A DNA stretch of 64,000 nt from Gammaproteobacteria bacterium. Its GTDB lineage: Bacteria; Pseudomonadota; Gammaproteobacteria; Thiohalomonadales; Thiohalomonadaceae. The position numbers were made by a program, and so were the translations under genes. The stretch lies in contig JAPHSX010000030.1 in assembly GCA_026196575.1 (NCBI GenBank), forward strand, positions 1-64,000, read 5' to 3'. This document shows, in pieces, positions 59,149 through 64,000 of this stretch. Position 1 is the stretch's first letter. Every line of letters starts with the position of its first letter. The notes below the pieces were generated by a model. That model had not been told where the DNA came from. It did no database searches and saw nothing but the letters and a program-made list of their open reading frames with translations.

Positions 59149-59466
59149 ATGTCGATATCTACACATTCCCGTAGCACGGCCGCCCTCAGTTTCGAGTCCC
59201 TGAATTGGGTCGCCGCCGATGCGCTGGCGCGCGATCAAACCCAGAGTCATCGCTTACACGAGCCTGAGCACCGCACCAACTCCGCCGACCCCATGACGGG
59301 CGAGGATATCGAAAATGTCACCACTCATCCATCACTGGTGGATGGTGACCTCACGCTCTATTTCGAAACAAAGGCGACCCGCAAGGCGTATCTGGATACG
59401 CCGGTCGATCATCCCAACCCACACTTGCCCTACCCGGCATCGGACACTGACGACCGTGGTGGCTGA
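59149..59466 (+). CDS. Hypothetical protein
   Basis: 105 aa upstream of the DsrC-like gene on the same strand. Confidence 0.5.
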   Translation: MSISTHSRSTAALSFESLNWVAADALARDQTQSHRLHEPEHRTNSADPMTGEDIENVTTHPSLVDGDLTLYFETKATRKAYLDTPVDHPNPHLPYPASDTDDRGG

Positions 59467-59686
59467 GTCCGGTGGATTGGAGGAGAGACGACAGGCCCAG
59501 CAAGATCGCCGTTTTGCTTGCTTGGGCAGCACGTTGGTGGCGCACCTTCGCCGGCATCCCCTTCTTCGGCGCGCCTGTCATGGGAAAAGGTCGAAGGTAA
59601 GTATTACCAACTGACGGTGATGTTCATCGTACTCGACGGTTGGCCGGTACGATACGCCCCACCATTCACAAGAGGAGTGTCCGATC

Positions 59687-60031
59687 ATGAACGATTTCTA
59701 CCTTTCACAAGTAAACCCCGATTTCCCTTTTGCTCCCGAGGAGTGGCAGGAAAGCGATGCCGTGCGCATGGCGCGTGATGAGGGAATTGAACTCGGCCCG
59801 GATCACATGCTACTGCTGCACTCTTTGCAAGAATATTTCTATACACATAGCAAGCCGGACGTACACATTCGGCAGCTACGCGATGCACTGGATGAGAAAT
59901 TTCATGAGAAAGGGGGAACAAAGTATCTCTTTCATCTGTTCCCCGGTGGGCCTGTTGCACAGGGTTGCCGACTTGCCGGCTTACCCGTTCCTGCGGGTGC
60001 TGAAGATAAATCCTTCGGCAGTGTGCAGTAG
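59687..60031 (+). CDS. DsrC/TusE-family protein with atypical C-terminus
   Basis: [72 protein letters not shown]. Confidence 0.9.
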   Translation: MNDFYLSQVNPDFPFAPEEWQESDAVRMARDEGIELGPDHMLLLHSLQEYFYTHSKPDVHIRQLRDALDEKFHEKGGTKYLFHLFPGGPVAQGCRLAGLPVPAGAEDKSFGSVQ

Positions 60032-60066
60032 ATCGTATACATAACGCGCAGTGGGGGGAGCGCGCG

Positions 60067-60387
60067 ATGACTGGGAAGCTGAAAGAAGCGAGAAAAATGA
60101 CGGCGCGGGAAGTCGCTGATCGAGTTCTCGCGCTTGATGGTTGGTGTGTAACCGACGGCAAACTGGAAAAAGAGTTTGTCTTTCGGGATTTCGTGGAGGC
60201 TTTCGGGTTCATGTCGCGCGTGGCGTTGTATGCAGAAAAGCAGGATCATCATCCGGAATGGAGCAATGCCTACAAGCGGGTACATATATCACTCAGCACC
60301 CATGAAGTGGGTGGCATCAGCGAGCGCGACTTCCGGCTTGCCGTCTCGATCGAGCATGCCTACAAGAACGGTGAGTTGAACAGATGA
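60067..60387 (+). CDS. Pterin-4a-carbinolamine dehydratase
   Basis: [54 protein letters not shown]. Confidence 0.92.
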   Translation: MTGKLKEARKMTAREVADRVLALDGWCVTDGKLEKEFVFRDFVEAFGFMSRVALYAEKQDHHPEWSNAYKRVHISLSTHEVGGISERDFRLAVSIEHAYKNGELNR

Positions 60388-60480
60388 ACGTCCTCGATCT
60401 AAGGAACCCCTGAACAACTAGCGAAAAATGACAACACAGCCCGCATACAGTCTCAGTAAAATAAATCGGTTCCCTGCCCC

Positions 60481-60717
60481 CTAAAGCTCCTTATGCGAGC
60501 CATCGCAAAACGGCAGGTTTTTGCTCCGTTTGCAGCCGCACAGGCCGACCTTGCGCCCCTCTTGAAGGGTGAATTTCAGCGGTGTAAACCCGCTGCCCTT
60601 GTGGCTACCGTCGCAAAAGGGCTGCTCCTTGCTGTGGCCGCAGGTGCAGAACCAGTAGTCTCCGGCCTTGAGGTCGAAGACGTAGGGCTTTTTCTGGGCG
60701 CTATGCGGTTCTGACAT
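60481..60717 (-). CDS. CDGSH iron-sulfur domain protein
   Basis: WFCTCGHSKEQPFCDGSHKG and LCGCKRSKNLPFCDGSHK, two CDGSH motifs. Confidence 0.93.
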   Translation of the reverse strand: MSEPHSAQKKPYVFDLKAGDYWFCTCGHSKEQPFCDGSHKGSGFTPLKFTLQEGRKVGLCGCKRSKNLPFCDGSHKEL

Positions 60718-60754
60718 GGTGTATTCTCCCCATTTTATTCTGCGACGTGTATCA

Positions 60755-61369
60755 GTGAACAAGGCAAATCATAACGGTCTCGGCTTGACGGCGCTCACCA
60801 CCCTGCATGTGGGGCCGCTTAGCTGGCAAATCAATCGCGGTAGCGCGGTTTCGCTGGCCGGTGAGAGCGGCAGCGGCAAGAGCCTGCTGCTGCGTGCCAT
60901 TGCCGATCTCGATCCCCATGGCGGCGAGATGTCGCTGGATGGTCAGAGTGCGCTGTCGATGACGGGGCATCAGTGGCGGCAGCGTGTCGGGCTGTTGCCG
61001 GCCGAGCCGTTCTGGTGGGCGGAGCAGGTGGGCGAACATTTTACCGCGCCTGGGGCGGCGCCCCTTGCGGAGTTAGGCTTACCACCCGAGGCGATGGAGT
61101 GGAGCGTCTCGCGCTGCTCCACCGGGGAGCGGCAGCGGCTGGCGTTGGCGCGGCTGCTGCAAAACCGCCCCGAGGTACTGCTGCTCGATGAGCCGACCGC
61201 GGCGCTCGACCCGCAAAGTGTCGAGCGGGTGGAGGTCGTAGTGGAGCACTATCGGCAGGAGCGCAACGCGGTGGTGATCTGGGTGAGTCACGACCCGGCG
61301 CAGCGCCGGCGGGTGGCGACGCGTCACTACTGCATCGAGCATGGCAAGCTGACCGAGGTGACGGTATGA
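60755..61369 (+). CDS. fetA: ABC transporter ATP-binding protein, FetA-like
   Basis: LAGESGSGKSLLLRAIADLDPHGG; SRCSTGERQRLALARLL; LLDEPTAALDP; paired with FetB. Confidence 0.88.
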   Translation: MNKANHNGLGLTALTTLHVGPLSWQINRGSAVSLAGESGSGKSLLLRAIADLDPHGGEMSLDGQSALSMTGHQWRQRVGLLPAEPFWWAEQVGEHFTAPGAAPLAELGLPPEAMEWSVSRCSTGERQRLALARLLQNRPEVLLLDEPTAALDPQSVERVEVVVEHYRQERNAVVIWVSHDPAQRRRVATRHYCIEHGKLTEVTV

Positions 61370-62178
61370 ATTTTATTGCGCTCAATGCGTGGGACCTGGT
61401 CATCGCCGCGTTGCTGGTGGTGATGCTGTCGCTGCTCAGTTTTCGTCTCGCCCTGGGGATCAGTCGCAAGCTGCTGTTCGCCGCGCTACGCACCACCGCC
61501 CAGTTACTGTTGATTGGCTTCATCCTCAATCTGCTCTTCGCCAATGTCCATCCGGGGTGGGTGGCACTGCTCGCCACGGTGATGCTGCTGGCGGCGGGGC
61601 GCATTGTGATGGAGCGCCAGGAGCACCGTTTTCTCGGCTGGTGGGGTTACGGGGTCGGCACCCTGTCGATGTTCCTCTCCTCCTTTGCGGTAACGCTGAT
61701 CACGCTGCTGGTGATCATCCGCCCCGAGCCCTGGTATCAGCCACAGTACGCCATTCCGCTGCTGGGGATGATGCTGGGTAACACCATGAACGGGGTAGCG
61801 CTGGGGCTGGAGCGGCTCACCAGTTCGGTGACCCAGCAGCGCCGGGTGATCGAGGCGCGGCTGATCCAGGGTCACCCCTGGTGCGAGGCGATCTCGCTCA
61901 TTCGCCGTGATGCGATGCGGGTGGGGATGGTGCCGATGCTCAACGCCATGGCGGCGGCCGGGGTAGTGAGTCTGCCGGGGATGATGACCGGGCAGATCCT
62001 CGCCGGGGCCGAGCCGATGGAGGCGGTGAAATACCAAATCCTGATTATGTTCCTGATCGCCTCGGGGACCGGTTTCGGCACCATGGGGGCGGTACATTTT
62101 GGCGCGCGCCGCCTGTTTGATGAGCGTGAGCGGCTGCGCCTTGACCGACTAAAACAGACCGAACACTACTCCTCATAG
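61366..62178 (+). CDS. fetB: UPF0014-family (FetB-like) permease
   Basis: LRTTAQLLLIGFILNLLF; MLGNTMNGVALGLERL; ALNAMAAAGVVSLPGMMTGQILAG. Confidence 0.92.
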   Translation: MNFIALNAWDLVIAALLVVMLSLLSFRLALGISRKLLFAALRTTAQLLLIGFILNLLFANVHPGWVALLATVMLLAAGRIVMERQEHRFLGWWGYGVGTLSMFLSSFAVTLITLLVIIRPEPWYQPQYAIPLLGMMLGNTMNGVALGLERLTSSVTQQRRVIEARLIQGHPWCEAISLIRRDAMRVGMVPMLNAMAAAGVVSLPGMMTGQILAGAEPMEAVKYQILIMFLIASGTGFGTMGAVHFGARRLFDERERLRLDRLKQTEHYSS

Positions 62179-63032
62179 ACCGCCGCCAGCGCGCGGCTGA
62201 CGAAGGGGGGCAGGGCGAGTCCGCCGTGATGGGTGCCGGGGGTGTAGTAGAGGGTATCAAAGGGGCGCGCCGCGGCCGCCTCGTCACGCGGGGCGCCGAT
62301 GGGCGATCGGGAGGCCATGGTGCAGCTCCACCAGCCCGAGGGGTAGACCGGCTGCGGGAAGTGCAGGGTCTGGCGATGGCCCAGGCCCGCCCTGCCCATA
62401 AAGCGGTTCATCTCGCACAGCAGTTCCAGATGGTAGAGCGGCGATTCGCTCTGCTGCACCAGGATACCGTTCTCGCCCAGCGCCGCGGCGCAGTCGCGGT
62501 AGAAGGCCTCACCAAAGAGCCCCTCGGCCGGGCCGATGGGGTCGGTGCTGTCGACGATGATCACGTCATAACTCCCCGGCGCCGCCTCCTTCACCCACTT
62601 CAGCCCGTCCTCGAAGCGCAAGGTGGCGCGCGGGTCGTCGTTCGATTCGCACAGCTCCGGGAAGAAGAGGCGCGAGGCCTTGGTCACCACCTCGTCGATA
62701 TCGATCTGCGTCACCTGCTCCACCTCGGGGTGGCGCAGCACCTCGTGCAGGGTGCCGCAATCGCCTCCGCCGATGATCAGCACCCGCTTTGGCGCCGGGT
62801 GGGTGTAGAGCACCGGGTGGGACATCATCTCGTGGTAGAGAAAGTTGTCGCGGGTGGTGAGCATCGCCAGCCCGTCGATGGTCATCAGGTTGCCGAACTT
62901 CTCGGTGGCGAAGACCTCCACCTTCTGGAACGGACTCTGCTCCTCGAACAGCTTCTCGGTGATGGTGAGGGAGAAGGCGGAGCCGCACTCAAGCGTGGCC
63001 TCGTTAAACCACTTCTTATCGCTGGGTAACAT
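62166..63032 (-). CDS. speE: Spermidine synthase
   Basis: FEEQSPFQKVEVFATEKFGNLMTIDGLAMLTTRDNFLYHEMMSHPVLYTHPAPKRVLIIGGGDCGTLHEVLRH. Confidence 0.97.
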   Translation of the reverse strand: MLPSDKKWFNEATLECGSAFSLTITEKLFEEQSPFQKVEVFATEKFGNLMTIDGLAMLTTRDNFLYHEMMSHPVLYTHPAPKRVLIIGGGDCGTLHEVLRHPEVEQVTQIDIDEVVTKASRLFFPELCESNDDPRATLRFEDGLKWVKEAAPGSYDVIIVDSTDPIGPAEGLFGEAFYRDCAAALGENGILVQQSESPLYHLELLCEMNRFMGRAGLGHRQTLHFPQPVYPSGWWSCTMASRSPIGAPRDEAAAARPFDTLYYTPGTHHGGLALPPFVSRALAAVYEE

Positions 63033-63171
63033 GACGGTGTTCTCGGTCGCTGCGTGAAGCGCGAAACGATACCTCCCCCTCGTCCCTGGCGCAACCCGGT
63101 ATCCCCGGCGTTTCCATGAGAGAGGGGAATGGCGGATAATTCCCTATCCCAACCGATGCGGACATGGCGTG

Positions 63172-64000
63172 ATGGCTAACTGGACGATTCAGCAGGCGCG
63201 AAACTGCTACAACATTGCCCACTGGGGTGACGGCTACTTCGGCATCAACGAGGCGGGACACGCCTGCGTCTATCCGCGGCGCGACACCCGCCAGGCGATC
63301 GATCTCGATACCCTGAGCCGTGAGCTCGCCGACCACGACCTCTCACTGCCGGTATTGCTGCGCTTTAACAACATCCTGCATGAGCGTGTCGACACCCTCA
63401 CCGCGGCCTTTGACCAGGCGATGGCCGAGGAGGGGTATGCGGGACGCTACACCGCCATCTACCCAATCAAGGTCAACCAGCAGCGCAGCGTGGTCGAGGA
63501 GATCGTGCAGCACGGCGGCGAGCGGGTGGGGCTGGAGGCGGGCAGCAAGCCGGAGCTGATGGCGGTGCTGGCGCTGGTGGCGCCGGGCGGCACCATCATC
63601 TGCAACGGCTACAAGGACCGCGAATATATCCGCCTCGCCCTCATCGGCCGCGCCCTGGGCCACCAGATCTACATCGTGGTGGAGAAGCTCTCCGAGCTGG
63701 AGATGGTGCTGCAAGAGAGCGCGCAGCTGGGGATCGCCCCGCTCCTCGGGGTGCGACTGCGCCTCGCCTCCATCGGTGCCGGCAAGTGGCAGAACTCCGG
63801 TGGCGAGAAGTCAAAATTCGGTCTCTCCGCCGCGCAGCTGCTGGCGGCGGTGGAGCGGCTGCGCGGCACCGGTCAGCTGCCGCAGCTCCAGCTGATGCAT
63901 GTCCATCTGGGCTCGCAACTGGCCAATATTCGCGATATTCAGCGCGGGGTGCGCGAGGTGGGACGCTTCTACAGCGAGTTGCGGGCGCTGGGGGTGCCGC
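63172..64000 (+). CDS. speA: Biosynthetic arginine decarboxylase (3' truncated by window)
   Basis: YTAIYPIKVNQQRSVVEEIVQHGGERVGLEAGSKPELMAVLAL; KSKFGLSA. Confidence 0.95.
   Translation, partial: MANWTIQQARNCYNIAHWGDGYFGINEAGHACVYPRRDTRQAIDLDTLSRELADHDLSLPVLLRFNNILHERVDTLTAAFDQAMAEEGYAGRYTAIYPIKVNQQRSVVEEIVQHGGERVGLEAGSKPELMAVLALVAPGGTIICNGYKDREYIRLALIGRALGHQIYIVVEKLSELEMVLQESAQLGIAPLLGVRLRLASIGAGKWQNSGGEKSKFGLSAAQLLAAVERLRGTGQLPQLQLMHVHLGSQLANIRDIQRGVREVGRFYSELRALGVP

Overview
The window is a high-GC gammaproteobacterial chromosome segment, probably from a sulfur oxidiser (sulfur-globule-like and DsrC-like proteins). All calls come from reading the sequence; no database search was run. Blocks in order: (1) 1-8854, an exported electron-transfer-like locus with repeat-rich helical paralogues, a triheme c7-type cytochrome, two NHL proteins, an 11-CxxCH cytochrome, a ResB-like protein and an SBBP/NHL-like protein. 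(2) 8861-9767, a Y1/RAYT transposase with exact 15-bp terminal inverted repeats. (3) 9929-12800, amtB, glnK and a TorF-like porin; glnK and the porin both have sigma54-type -24/-12 elements. (4) ubiK-like, comM and rep genes. (5) 17357-29255, a compact aryl-polyene-type (APE) cluster. (6) 30901-32214, an alpha/beta hydrolase with a beta-helix-like tail. (7) 32331-40680, a type I restriction-modification locus next to tRNA-Met. hsdS and hsdM carry matching in-frame two-hairpin insertions, and the adjacent rhuM-like gene is truncated by a palindrome. (8) 41072-57150, mostly housekeeping genes (ychF, pth, rplY, prs, tRNA-Gln, ispE, lolB, hemA, prfA, prmC, moeB/JAMM, FNR, SLT). (9) 57288-60717, a sulfur globule-like protein, ppnP, a RAYT remnant, an isolated integron attC-like site and a DsrC-like protein with atypical cysteines. 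(10) fetAB, speE and partial speA. The strongest leads are the hsdS/hsdM insertion element, the attC-like site, the multiheme/NHL locus and the DsrC variant.
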